From: Pseudochelatococcus contaminans
GTDB lineage: Bacteria; Pseudomonadota; Alphaproteobacteria; Rhizobiales; Beijerinckiaceae
Direction: 5' to 3'
Assembly (NCBI RefSeq): GCF_014195635.1
Contig: NZ_JACICC010000002.1
Span: 310,001 to 374,000, forward strand
DNA: 64,000 bases
Below the pieces are notes generated by a model, which saw nothing but the letters and a program-made list of their open reading frames with translations, was not told the origin of the DNA and did not search any database. Positions 53,852 through 62,371 of this stretch are shown in pieces. The position numbers were made by a program, and so were the translations under genes. The stretch's first letter is position 1. The number at the start of each line of letters is the position of its first letter.

Positions 53852-54250
53852 TTACCAATATCCGGGAGCGCCCCACGGTCCGAAAGCCCCCCAAGGACCC
53901 ATATCGAACGCGGTCTGCTGATTCATCGCGGCGGTCAACTGACGCTCGTCAGCGAGGCTTTTCTGCAGGCGAAGCTGCTGATAAGCTTGATAATTCTGCT
54001 GTGTGCCATAGTACAGGCAGCTGCACACCGTCGGGTCCGCATAGAAATAAATCGGCTGGTCATTCTTGACCTGCACAAAGAATTTGTGCGGCGGAAGCTT
54101 TTTGAGCGAGGCAATCTGATCCGATGTAGCTGCCGGCCGCATCTTGAAGCCCGCGGCGGACAGCATGTCCTCCCTGCTCTGTTCAGCGGTCACGCAAGCG
54201 CCCAGGCTGACGCCGATCAAAGCCATAACGGCAATGGAAGCCCGTTTCAT
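53852..54250 (-). CDS. Small lipoprotein of unknown function
   Basis: 132 residues from the ATG at 54250 (GGAAGGGA upstream). Signal 'MKRASIAVMALIGVSLGACVT' has a lipobox LGAC. The mature protein has 'LPPHKFFVQVKNDQPIYFYADPTVCSCLYYGTQQNYQAYQQLRL', a Cys-x-Cys pair and a Gly/Trp/Phe-rich tail. Similar small lipoproteins occur across Hyphomicrobiales; I know no function. Confidence 0.78.
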   Translation of the reverse strand: MKRASIAVMALIGVSLGACVTAEQSREDMLSAAGFKMRPAATSDQIASLKKLPPHKFFVQVKNDQPIYFYADPTVCSCLYYGTQQNYQAYQQLRLQKSLADERQLTAAMNQQTAFDMGPWGAFGPWGAPGYW

Positions 54251-54587
54251 GTGCAGTCCCTTCCAGAATACATCGGTTAACTGAAACGAAAAATTGAATA
54301 ACCACTGATTATGAAAGACGCAAGACATCAACAGACAACAATTTCAGTATTCATGGATATATAAATTTGAATCATAAAAATAAAGATGCTGCGTTTTCCA
54401 GCCATGAAAACTGAAAACCTTCACCGCGCGCATTATGAAATTGAATGCTCACAAGAGAATACTCCGAGCATAGTCATGCGCCGACATCCGCGGATAGCGG
54501 TTGCCCGTTATCCCGGAAAAAATCTGAAATGATCGGAATGAATGATGCGGCTGTCGAACGCGTTTTTGATTGTGAGTGCATTTTATA
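54251..54587. other. AT-rich non-coding region
   Basis: No open frame with family features, no strong hairpin. AT content is clearly higher than the surroundings, especially 54300-54480. Confidence 0.5.
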
Positions 54588-54609
54588 GGTCGGATGAGTT
54601 TATCCGACC
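54588..54609. other. Hairpin 3' of tRNA-Pro
   Basis: GGTCGGAT and ATCCGACC form an 8-bp stem about 20 bp past the tRNA 3' end. It partly repeats the GGTCGGA of the tRNA acceptor end. No U tract follows on the minus strand, so it may be a processing signal rather than a full terminator. Confidence 0.4.
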
Positions 54610-54627
54610 ATAAAGCGTTCTCAATAA

Positions 54628-54705
54628 TGGTCGGAGCGAGAGGATTTGAACCTCCGACCCCTAGTCCCCCAGACTAGTGCGCTAACCGGGCTGCGCTACG
54701 CTCCG
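54628..54705 (-). tRNA. tRNA-Pro (anticodon GGG)
   Basis: On the minus strand CGGAGCG and CGCTCCG form the acceptor stem, with an encoded ACCA end. The anticodon arm is CTAGT-CTGGGGG-ACTAG, which puts GGG in the anticodon positions. D and T arms (GGTTCAAATCC) are intact. Confidence 0.95.
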
Positions 54706-54819
54706 TGACCAGATTGCGGAATCAACGCCGTTTCCAGCATGCCACCTGCCTGTCTTTATGCAAAACCCAGGCCGGTGGCAAGAAAAAAGCACGATATTTT
54801 CCACATGCTCATCGCCGGC

Positions 54820-55629
54820 TCACAATTTGCCGTCGCTGAGAACGGCGTCCCAGTCGATCTGGATAGTGCCGTCCGTATCGAGGCCGAAGGTGGAGGCTAC
54901 CTGTTTCTGGTGTTTTTGGGCAGCTTCCGTCTCATGTGCATGCAGCGTTTCAAGCTGGGCAAGCACCTGTGCATTGTCCGTCGATAACAGATGCGCATAA
55001 GCCAGCGCCAGCGCGCCGCTGTCGCGCAGATCGGCGAGAGCGTCCGGCCCCAGAGCATTGAGACGGGCCTCATTGACGCGCAACAGGCCATCGACACCGA
55101 TCAAACCTTCGCCCTCTCCCACGCGAATCGGCCACGGCTCCAGCACATCATGAGCCTGCAGTTTTTCAACGGCCAGGGTTGCGGCTTCAAGCCCCTGACG
55201 GATATTCAGAAGGAACTGCAATGTCTGGCGAACACGATCCGCAGGCTGGCCATCGGCGTTGAAGAACGGCTCGCCTTCCCCCGAAAGGCGGAGCAACCCG
55301 CTGTCGACATCATACCCCAGCGCGAACTCGCCGCTGCCGGCCGTCAGCAGCCGGAACGGGTAACCGCGCAGCACGGCGGGCACGTAAGGCCCACGCCATT
55401 TGCCATCCAGCCCGACAAACAGGTTGCTTCTCTGCCTCAAGCCGAGCAAGGCGACGAAGGTCGGGCGCTCACCGGGCAGAAAACCGAGCAGAAAGCTGCC
55501 AACCGCCTTGCGAAGCTCACTTGCGGTGATCCCGGCAACCTGCATGCCGGCGGCGAAATCGAGGCTATCGAAAGGTTGCCATGCCTTGTCGCCGAAGCCG
55601 GAGAACGTGATTGCCTGAATGTCCGCCAT
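54820..55629 (-). CDS. SapC-family protein
   Basis: 269 residues from the ATG at 55629 (GGAG nine bases upstream). It matches the SapC family: 'VPAVLRGYPFRLL', 'GEGEPFFNADGQPADRV', 'LEPWPIRVGEGEGLIGVDGLLRVNEARLNALG' and 'LALAYAHLLSTDN'. SapC proteins are named from surface-array loci and are found beside S-layer or type I secreted proteins. No signal peptide is present, so it is probably cytoplasmic. It is divergent from the S-layer-like gene, with a 517-bp gap. Confidence 0.82.
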   Translation of the reverse strand: MADIQAITFSGFGDKAWQPFDSLDFAAGMQVAGITASELRKAVGSFLLGFLPGERPTFVALLGLRQRSNLFVGLDGKWRGPYVPAVLRGYPFRLLTAGSGEFALGYDVDSGLLRLSGEGEPFFNADGQPADRVRQTLQFLLNIRQGLEAATLAVEKLQAHDVLEPWPIRVGEGEGLIGVDGLLRVNEARLNALGPDALADLRDSGALALAYAHLLSTDNAQVLAQLETLHAHETEAAQKHQKQVASTFGLDTDGTIQIDWDAVLSDGKL

Positions 55630-56146
55630 TATTGGTTTCTCCATCTGCATACGGGAGGCACTTCGCGTCGATACCGTATAAATCGACCAGAGACTTTATA
55701 TAGGCCCGCCGCCGCGCAAAGACATCCGTAAAGTGTGGCATATTTGTTATATTGAGCACGCATTTCATGCGCGGCAACGGCACCACGATCTGCCGCGGGC
55801 ATCAGACGCCAGCGACCACACCCCTCACCCGGCCCCAAACCAGCTCTATACACCATAGGCAACTTTGGATAACAGGTTGAAAAATATCATTTTCAATCAA
55901 TGATGACGTCATAGGTACGATGCATCGAATTTACGAAACGATTCACCAATAAAATTCTGACATCGCTGATCGGAAACTTTTTTTCGCTGTACAGCCCACT
56001 GTGTGTAGTGTATCTGCTGTACATGTTTCCTGCATACCCTGAGAGCCTGTGGCTTCCTGCCGGTATGAAGGACAACATTTGAAGCCACATCCGCACGCAT
56101 CGGAATTTTCCGGGCGCGCTCAAGCTGTTAATAAAGAGGTTCTGAA
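55630..56146. promoter_or_regulatory. Long divergent leader between sapC and the S-layer-like gene
   Basis: 517 bp without a gene, AT-rich from 55860 to 56000, with an ATGACGTCAT palindrome at 55903-55912. Long untranslated leaders are common for S-layer genes. AGAGG lies just before the ATG at 56147. Confidence 0.45.
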
Positions 56147-58027
56147 ATGGCTACTAATGCAGAGCAGATCGCCCAACTTTACGTTGGCTACTTGAACCGC
56201 GCTCCCGAGCCGGAAGGCCTGAACTACTGGATCGGCCGCCTTACGGACCCGGTCAACCCGCTGACGATCAGCCAGATTGCCAACAACTTCGCCACGCAGC
56301 CCGAGACGACGGCGCTCTACCCCTACCTGCGCTACCCGAACCTGTTCGATGGCGACACGGAAGCCTTCGTCACCGAGATCTATCAGAACCTCTTCGCCCG
56401 CGCACCGGAAGCAGAAGGTCTGGCATACTGGACCGCACAGCTCGAATCCGGCGCAGTCGCAATCGGTGACTTCATTCTCACCGTCATTCAGTCCGCCCGC
56501 AACTTCGATGGCGGTCAGGACCTGACCACGCTCAACAACAAGACCGCTGTTGGCATTTCCTACGCCGAGCAGGTGGCCAAGGCAAACGCAGAGTGGACGC
56601 CGGAAAGCGCACGCGCCGCAATCAAGGACGTCGACGCAACGGCTGCTTCCGTTACCGCTGCTGAAGCCAACATCACGGCTTTCGTTGCTACGGGCTCCTG
56701 GCCGGGCGCAACGGGTGAAAGCTTCACCCTGACGACGGGCATTGACGCGATCGTTGGCACCGCAGCTGACGACACCATTCAGGGTGTCGTGTCTGGTACG
56801 GCCTCTGCATCCACGCTGAACCCGCTGGACAGCATCAACGGCGGCGCAGGCGTTAACACGCTGAACCTGGTTGCTCAGGACGCTCCGGCCGGTAAAGCCA
56901 TTCAGCTTCCCGGCGCTGCGACTGTCACTATCGAAAACATCCAGACCGTGAACATCATCAGCAGCACCGGTGACGATGTTGTTACGACCAGCGCTACTGC
57001 CTTGGAAGCTGCTTACTTTGGTGGTCAGGTTCAGGAAATCTGGCAGATCGGCGCCGACAAAGCCAGCACTGTTGTTCTCGCCAAGAATGATCAGGTCGCC
57101 GGCTTCTCTGGTACGACCGACGTGGCGTTGAATGTTACGGCTGCCAAGGGCGTTGAATCTGTCGGCGTTGCACTGAAGGACGTTGCGGACAAGTCAAAGA
57201 TTACCTTTGACGGCGCCAAGGACAGCGACAGCCTCACGACCGTGACCATTTCGGGCAAGGCTGGCGCTGAGTTGTTTATTGACACTGACGCACAGAAAGC
57301 CAACATCGAGGTCGACACCATCAACCTCGGCCTGACCAGCAAGACAACCGTCGACTTCACTGTGGAAGAGGGCGTGGTTGAAGTCGTCGATGCTTCTACG
57401 TCGACGGGAGCTCTGACCTTCGACTTTACCGCCGCAGAGTTCACAAACCTCCAAGAAGTTAAGGGCGGCTCGGGCAACGATACTATCGAAGCTTCGATTG
57501 CAGTTCTGAAGGACAGCACCGGTCTCGTGATCAACGGTGGCGCTGGCGTTGATACGTTGCAGCTTATCATTACTGCTGCACCAAACAATGCAACGAAGGT
57601 TTCCCTGATCGGCGGCGAGGGCAAGGATACGTTTGAGCTCGCCAGCGGAGCAAAGGGCAATCTGTTCGGTGCTATCACCAATGATCAGAACCTGATCGAC
57701 AACCTCGTTTCCGTAGAAGACTTCGCTGCGGCAGACGATGTTCTCAGCATCAAGGACATCGGCGCCGGTCTCGGCAATCGTGTCGCCAATAACACCGTCG
57801 AGCAGGCTATCACAAAGGCCGGCGCCACGACGCTGTTTGAGACCGTTACGGCTGTGGCTACGACCACTGTTGGAAATGCCAAGGACTTCGCTGTGTTTAA
57901 CTTCGAAGGTTCCGCGTATATCTATGTCGATCTCGACGGTGCAGCTACCCTTAAGGATGATGCATTGATCAAGGTGACAGGCGTTTCCAATAGCGCACTG
58001 ACTGACGCTAACTTCATCATCGCCTGA
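56147..58027 (+). CDS. DUF4214/RTX surface-layer-like protein
   Basis: 626 residues, acidic, no cysteine and no N-terminal signal peptide. Residues about 1-120 hold DUF4214 units ('QLYVGYLNRAPEPEGLNYWIGRL', 'EIYQNLFARAPEAEGLAYW'). The rest is Thr/Ala/Val/Asp-rich beta structure with calcium-binding RTX-like motifs (GGAGVNTL, GGSGNDTI, GGAGVDTL, GGEGKDTF). The C-terminus 'VFNFEGSAYIYVDLDG...ALIKVTGV...FIIA' resembles the type I secretion end of Caulobacter RsaA. Codon use is more even than in neighbours, and a strong terminator follows, as for an abundant protein. It is the best S-layer candidate; no dedicated ABC exporter is in view. Confidence 0.8.
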   Translation: MATNAEQIAQLYVGYLNRAPEPEGLNYWIGRLTDPVNPLTISQIANNFATQPETTALYPYLRYPNLFDGDTEAFVTEIYQNLFARAPEAEGLAYWTAQLESGAVAIGDFILTVIQSARNFDGGQDLTTLNNKTAVGISYAEQVAKANAEWTPESARAAIKDVDATAASVTAAEANITAFVATGSWPGATGESFTLTTGIDAIVGTAADDTIQGVVSGTASASTLNPLDSINGGAGVNTLNLVAQDAPAGKAIQLPGAATVTIENIQTVNIISSTGDDVVTTSATALEAAYFGGQVQEIWQIGADKASTVVLAKNDQVAGFSGTTDVALNVTAAKGVESVGVALKDVADKSKITFDGAKDSDSLTTVTISGKAGAELFIDTDAQKANIEVDTINLGLTSKTTVDFTVEEGVVEVVDASTSTGALTFDFTAAEFTNLQEVKGGSGNDTIEASIAVLKDSTGLVINGGAGVDTLQLIITAAPNNATKVSLIGGEGKDTFELASGAKGNLFGAITNDQNLIDNLVSVEDFAAADDVLSIKDIGAGLGNRVANNTVEQAITKAGATTLFETVTAVATTTVGNAKDFAVFNFEGSAYIYVDLDGAATLKDDALIKVTGVSNSALTDANFIIA

Positions 58028-58056
58028 GCAGCCTAAATATTGATCTAAAAACACTA

Positions 58057-58086
58057 CCCCGCCGTGGGAACACGGCGGGGTTTTTT
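58057..58086 (+). terminator. Rho-independent terminator after the S-layer-like gene
   Basis: CCCCGCCGTG and CACGGCGGGG form a perfect 10-bp stem with a GGAA tetraloop, followed by TTTTTT. It is among the strongest in the window. Confidence 0.95.
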
Positions 58087-58181
58087 AAAAAACACTACAA
58101 TATTGCTGACATCAAAAAAACCACCTGATAGTCAACTATTAGATAAAAATTTCTTGCATCACTTGAAGAAAGGAAGGACCC

Positions 58182-59735
58182 GTGACCGATTGGAACTCCG
58201 GCTATGTGATCGACCTCGGTTATACTCACGGCTTCTACCGGGAATTGGCGCCCTCCATCCTGAGGTTTGCCGCCCTCGCCAAGGGCATATCGACTTCAAC
58301 ATCGGGCGATGCCGATACAAGCTACTGTGAGCTCGGTTGCGGGCAAGGTTTCAGCGCCAATCTTCTTGCGGCGGCCAACCCCGATTTCAGATTTTACGCC
58401 ACGGATTTCAATCCGGCGCAGATCGCCGGAGCGCGGCAGTTGGCCGATGCGGCAGGCACGAAAAACATTCATTTCTTCGACGACAGCTTTGCCCAGTTCG
58501 AGGCCCGCACGGATCTGCCGCAGTTCGACATCATCGCTCTGCACGGCATCTATTCATGGATTGCCGCCGAACATCGCGAAACCATCGTCCGGTTCATCGA
58601 CAAGCGCCTGAAACCGGGCGGCCTCGTCTACATCTCCTACAACTGCCTGCCGGGCTGGGCCGCAGCCGCCCCCTTGCGACAGTTGATGTATTTTCATGCC
58701 AAAGCCGCGAGCGGCCCCACCGGCGGAAAACTGGAACCCGCCCTTGCCTTCGTAGAAAAAATGTTTGCCGCGAACGCGCGCGGCCTCGCTGCCGCCGGTC
58801 TCAGGGAACGCTTCGACAATCTCAAAGGCCAAAGCAGAAACTATGTCGCGCATGAATATTTCAATGATGCATGGGAGCTGTTCTATCACTCCGAGGTCGC
58901 GGCGGATCTGTCATCTGCGCGCTGCACATTTGTTGGCTCATCGAATCTTCTTGAACATGTCGATGCCGTCAATCTGACCGAGCCTCAGCAAGCCATCCTG
59001 AAAGAGACACCCGATCCGGTGCTGCGCGAAACCTTGCGCGACTTCATGGTGAGCCAGCAGTTCCGTCGCGATATCTTCGCACGCGGCGCCGTCGCGCTGT
59101 CCCCTGGCGAGGCAATGGAAAGCTGGCTGGACACCCGGTTCGCGCTGATCGTCCGTGAAGGCAGTGTTTCGCTGACCGTCAAGGGCGCCTTGGGTGAGGC
59201 GAACCTTCAGGAAGATGTGTACAGGCCTGTCGTCGATGCATTCGCCCGGCAGGCTGCCAGCGGCAAATCCGCGGCCATCAGCCTGAGGCAGCTTCTGGCC
59301 GAAAACCCGAAAGTGGCGGAACTCGGCTGGGGCCGTATTCAGCAGGCTATTATCATTCTGGCGGGGGCCGGTTATCTGCATCCATGCCCCGTGGACGCAA
59401 AGAATGACGGTAAAAGGCGCGAAAGCGCCAAACGCTTCAACCTCGCCGTCATGGACAAAGCACGCTATACGGCTGATCTGCAAGCGCTTGCCGCCCCTGT
59501 CATCGGCGGCGGCATCACAATCGGGCGCTTCCAGCAACTGCTTTTGCTTGCGCTGATCAACAACGAGAAAGATCCGGCAGGTTTCGTCTGGCGCATACTA
59601 CAGGCGCAAAACCAGCGACTTGCCAAGGAAGGCAAGGCGCTGGAAACAGAGGAAGACAACATCGCCGAGCTGAACCGTCTCTATTCCGACCTGCAGCAAA
59701 GCCTGCCTACACTCAAAACCCTCGGCGTCATCTAA
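58182..59735 (+). CDS. Class I methyltransferase with methyltransferase regulatory domain
   Basis: 517 residues, GTG start behind AAGGAAGGA. The N-terminal half is a SAM methyltransferase ('CELGCGQGFSANLLAAANPDFRFYATDFNP', 'FDIIALHGIYSWI', 'LKPGGLVYISYNCLPGW'). The C-terminal half (about 220-510) matches the methyltransferase regulatory domain ('RETLRDFMVSQQFRRDIFARG', 'AGYLHPC'). These proteins often lie next to secreted DUF4214/RTX proteins, so it may modify the surface protein or its glycans; that is inference. Confidence 0.82.
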   Translation: MTDWNSGYVIDLGYTHGFYRELAPSILRFAALAKGISTSTSGDADTSYCELGCGQGFSANLLAAANPDFRFYATDFNPAQIAGARQLADAAGTKNIHFFDDSFAQFEARTDLPQFDIIALHGIYSWIAAEHRETIVRFIDKRLKPGGLVYISYNCLPGWAAAAPLRQLMYFHAKAASGPTGGKLEPALAFVEKMFAANARGLAAAGLRERFDNLKGQSRNYVAHEYFNDAWELFYHSEVAADLSSARCTFVGSSNLLEHVDAVNLTEPQQAILKETPDPVLRETLRDFMVSQQFRRDIFARGAVALSPGEAMESWLDTRFALIVREGSVSLTVKGALGEANLQEDVYRPVVDAFARQAASGKSAAISLRQLLAENPKVAELGWGRIQQAIIILAGAGYLHPCPVDAKNDGKRRESAKRFNLAVMDKARYTADLQALAAPVIGGGITIGRFQQLLLLALINNEKDPAGFVWRILQAQNQRLAKEGKALETEEDNIAELNRLYSDLQQSLPTLKTLGVI

Positions 59736-59753
59736 ACCGCATGGTTGCGGCAT

Positions 59754-59830
59754 CCGGAAGCGTTGCGCACAGGTTAATAAAGTGTTAGTAGGTGTACAGT
59801 AACTTGCAAACTTGAACCGGAAGCGTTGCG
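59754..59830. repeat. 14-bp direct repeat and CtrA-like half pair upstream of the XRE gene
   Basis: CCGGAAGCGTTGCG is exact at 59754-59767 and 59817-59830, 63 bp apart. Between them TTAA-N7-TTAG (59774-59788) is one base off the CtrA consensus. Together they mark the promoter region of the XRE regulator. Confidence 0.5.
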
Positions 59831-59881
59831 TAAGTGCGCGAGCGGTCTTTTATGGGTCTGCCGCACCCTGTCGAGGATGAA

Positions 59882-60217
59882 ATGAGCAATCACAGCCAGC
59901 GTCGCTTGTCTGACGATGCATTGGAGTTGCGGCGCGAGGCCGGTCGCTGGCTGAAGCAGCGCCGCGAGGAAGTCGGCCTTTCCCAGCGCGAACTGGCGGC
60001 GCTTGTCGGAGCGGAATATTATACGTTTGTGTCGCAGCTCGAAAGCGGACGCGGGCGCGTGCCGCCCGAGCGCTATCGCGCATGGGCAACCGCATTGCAG
60101 ATGCAGCCGCGTGATTTTGTCCGTACCATTCTACGCTACTATGATATATTGACTTATGAGATCCTGTTCGAGGATGAAGAGGTGCAGGCCACTGCCCCTC
60201 ATGCCGGGCGGGTCTGA
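59882..60217 (+). CDS. XRE-family transcriptional regulator
   Basis: 111 residues from the ATG at 59882 (GAGGA upstream). One helix-turn-helix_3 domain, 'WLKQRREEVGLSQRELAALVGAEYYTFVSQLESGRGRVPPERYRAWA', then a short acidic C-terminal helix pair. This subtype sits beside surface-protein and polysaccharide genes in related genomes. Probable local regulator of the genes that follow. The frame opens at a GTG (59834) but upstream residues are not conserved-looking. Confidence 0.85.
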   Translation: MSNHSQRRLSDDALELRREAGRWLKQRREEVGLSQRELAALVGAEYYTFVSQLESGRGRVPPERYRAWATALQMQPRDFVRTILRYYDILTYEILFEDEEVQATAPHAGRV

Positions 60218-60255
60218 TCTCATCCTTCAAGTGATCCTCCTGAAGCGGGCAGGGT

Positions 60256-61860
60256 ATGGTCGTCAGCAATGTGATTTCCCTGTTCCAGCCGCGCGTTCTC
60301 AACCGTGACTGGAACAATCAGGAACTTGCCGAATTCTACCGCGTCGAAAGCGCGCTGATCGCGGTCGGGTTTCATGTCGACACGGATCGCGGCCTCTCGG
60401 ACGAGGGCGACCCGTGGTTCGTGTTCGTCGACGCCGCCACCGACAATGTCATCGTGCATTGCGCGCGCTGCGACGGGGCCTATCTCATTGCCAGCCCCGC
60501 ATTCGACTCCGTATTGCGCGGCTTCGACTTCCGCTCGCTGGTGGAAGGCTTCCTCGAACGCCAGCCAATGGTGTTGCCCAAGGCAGACACCCCGGAAAAG
60601 AAAAGCAACATCCGCCTGCATCCCAGCGTGCTGCTGGTCGCGCTGGTGGCAACCGCCTTCTTCAAGCTTTCATCGACGGAAACGGAAGCCGCCACCATCG
60701 ATGCCGCTTCCCTCGACGACGGCGATACTGATGCGCGCACAAATCGCGACCAGTTGAAAGCCGCCAAAACCGATCTTGAAATCGACCGCCAGCAGGCGCT
60801 GGTCGTACTTGCTGCGGTTGCAGTGGTAACGGGCGAGCTGAAACTGCCCGCCAACGATGCATGGCCTACGCTGGCTCTGTTTCCTGAAGACGACGCTGCC
60901 TTGAGTGTGTCCAGGGCCGGCGAAGCCAGCCTCGTGGTGCTGCCCGCCGCCCATGAGCAGGCAGCTCAACATGCAAGTGACGCTGCCGCAGTCGCAAGCG
61001 GTGACGTTGCCGGGGCTGCCATCACCACCTATACGGCTGGTCGGGCCATCACAGACCTGCTCTCCGCCAATACGGATGAAGGCACTGTAATCGACATCGC
61101 AACCTTCAAGCTCCTCGACCACGCCACTGGCAATTCATCTGCCGCACGGAACGAGACAAGCAACCCTCATCCGTACAACCCCGCCAGCGATGCCTTCACG
61201 GCAAAGAAGCATGCCGCTAGCGTGCTCACGGACGGGAGCAACAGCGAGATCACGAATAGTTCAGCCGGGTCAGATGGAGCCGGCGACAAGGATCTGAGCG
61301 CAGTAACTCCGGCGGATACCCGCAGCACATCTGCGGATGCGGATAACAGCAGTTCCTCGACAAGCCTGACGGCCTCGATCAAAATGAGTGTGACGCCGGC
61401 GATGCCCGCACGCTCCGCCACATCAGCCACGGTCGCCCCCTCCTCCGACGAGAAAGGCCCGGATACCACCGAGTTGTCCCACGCGCCGGAAGAAACGCAG
61501 CAAGAGACCGCGCCCGTCGAAACGGACGAGGAAAGTGTTCAAGAGGATCCCGTCGAGCCGATCGACATCGATGTAAGCGCCATTCTGTCAGCCGTTGCGC
61601 CCCGTCTCAACGTCAGTGCCAGCCGCGTCACGTATTCCGAGAACGTGCAGGCATTTGACGATTCGGCACGGGATTTGATCGGGGATTTCGTACGGCAGGA
61701 AGGTGGTATCTCTACTTTCCGTAACGGAACCGATATCGTGCTTTACGATTCAAGTATAACGGCCTCCGCATCAAAGACCGTCAATCTCGTCACCTGGTCC
61801 TTCGAGGATGGCTCCTCCATCAGCCTCATAGGCGTCTTCGATTACGACCATATGGCGTAA
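60256..61860 (+). CDS. Unknown single-pass protein with conserved N-terminal module
   Basis: 534 residues, not recognised. Residues 1-105 look like a folded cytoplasmic module ('LAEFYRVESALIAVGF', 'DPWFVFVDAATDNVIVHCARCDGAYLIASPAFDSVLRGFDFRSLVEGFL'). One hydrophobic segment (about 120-137, 'HPSVLLVALVATAFFKL') is likely a membrane anchor. Residues 150-440 are Ala/Ser/Thr/Asp-rich, acidic and probably disordered. A compact C-terminal part (about 450-534, 'DIVLYDSS', 'FEDGSSISLIGVFDYDHM') may be a second domain. It follows the XRE gene by 38 bp, likely one operon. Confidence 0.7.
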   Translation: MVVSNVISLFQPRVLNRDWNNQELAEFYRVESALIAVGFHVDTDRGLSDEGDPWFVFVDAATDNVIVHCARCDGAYLIASPAFDSVLRGFDFRSLVEGFLERQPMVLPKADTPEKKSNIRLHPSVLLVALVATAFFKLSSTETEAATIDAASLDDGDTDARTNRDQLKAAKTDLEIDRQQALVVLAAVAVVTGELKLPANDAWPTLALFPEDDAALSVSRAGEASLVVLPAAHEQAAQHASDAAAVASGDVAGAAITTYTAGRAITDLLSANTDEGTVIDIATFKLLDHATGNSSAARNETSNPHPYNPASDAFTAKKHAASVLTDGSNSEITNSSAGSDGAGDKDLSAVTPADTRSTSADADNSSSSTSLTASIKMSVTPAMPARSATSATVAPSSDEKGPDTTELSHAPEETQQETAPVETDEESVQEDPVEPIDIDVSAILSAVAPRLNVSASRVTYSENVQAFDDSARDLIGDFVRQEGGISTFRNGTDIVLYDSSITASASKTVNLVTWSFEDGSSISLIGVFDYDHMA

Positions 61861-61915
61861 ACACAACCTGGTCATTCAGATTGCATGCCCGTCGTAAGGA
61901 TGATGGCCATGCTTC

Positions 61916-62371
61916 GTGACTGTTTGGGCAACGCTCGCAGCGGAACTATGGGAGTCGGCTTTGAAGTCAGCCCTGAAAAAAAGTGCAAAGCAGTTGCTCG
62001 GCCCCGTATGGCGACCGCTGTGGAATGCAATCGAGCGCAACGTCACCCACATGATCGACAGCCGTGTCAATCCGCTGGATGAGGCGGTTGGCAAGCGTAT
62101 CTCACACGTCGAACAGGAGCTGTACGCCAGAGCGGGCACGCTGGAGGGCCGTGCAGACGGCATCGAGGCGCAGATCGACCGCGTGGCCAAGCAAATAGAC
62201 CGGATCGAGGCGCAACTGCTTCGCCTTGAAAATGGCTGGCGTCACCATACCCCCACTTTCGTCAGCTCGGTTGCCAGCGTCGTGGCGCTGGAACATGACG
62301 TCTCCAGACTGCGCGAAGAACTAAACGCCCGCGCGCCGCTGAACACTGCGCACGGACAAGAAAAACCATGA
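61916..62371 (+). CDS. Small coiled-coil protein of unknown function
   Basis: 151 residues starting at GTG (61916), with only a distant AAGGA. A long amphipathic coiled coil spans about residues 55-105 ('VGKRISHVEQELYARAGTLEGRADGIEAQIDRVAKQIDRIEAQLLRLENGW'). The stop overlaps the next glycosyltransferase start (ATGA), so the two are co-translated. It may be a scaffold or partner of that enzyme. Confidence 0.65.
   Translation: MTVWATLAAELWESALKSALKKSAKQLLGPVWRPLWNAIERNVTHMIDSRVNPLDEAVGKRISHVEQELYARAGTLEGRADGIEAQIDRVAKQIDRIEAQLLRLENGWRHHTPTFVSSVASVVALEHDVSRLREELNARAPLNTAHGQEKP

Noticed and set aside
54588-54720. tRNA-Pro as an integration (att) site for a genomic island
   Set aside because: No integrase, no direct repeat of the tRNA 3' end of useful length, and flanking genes look native.
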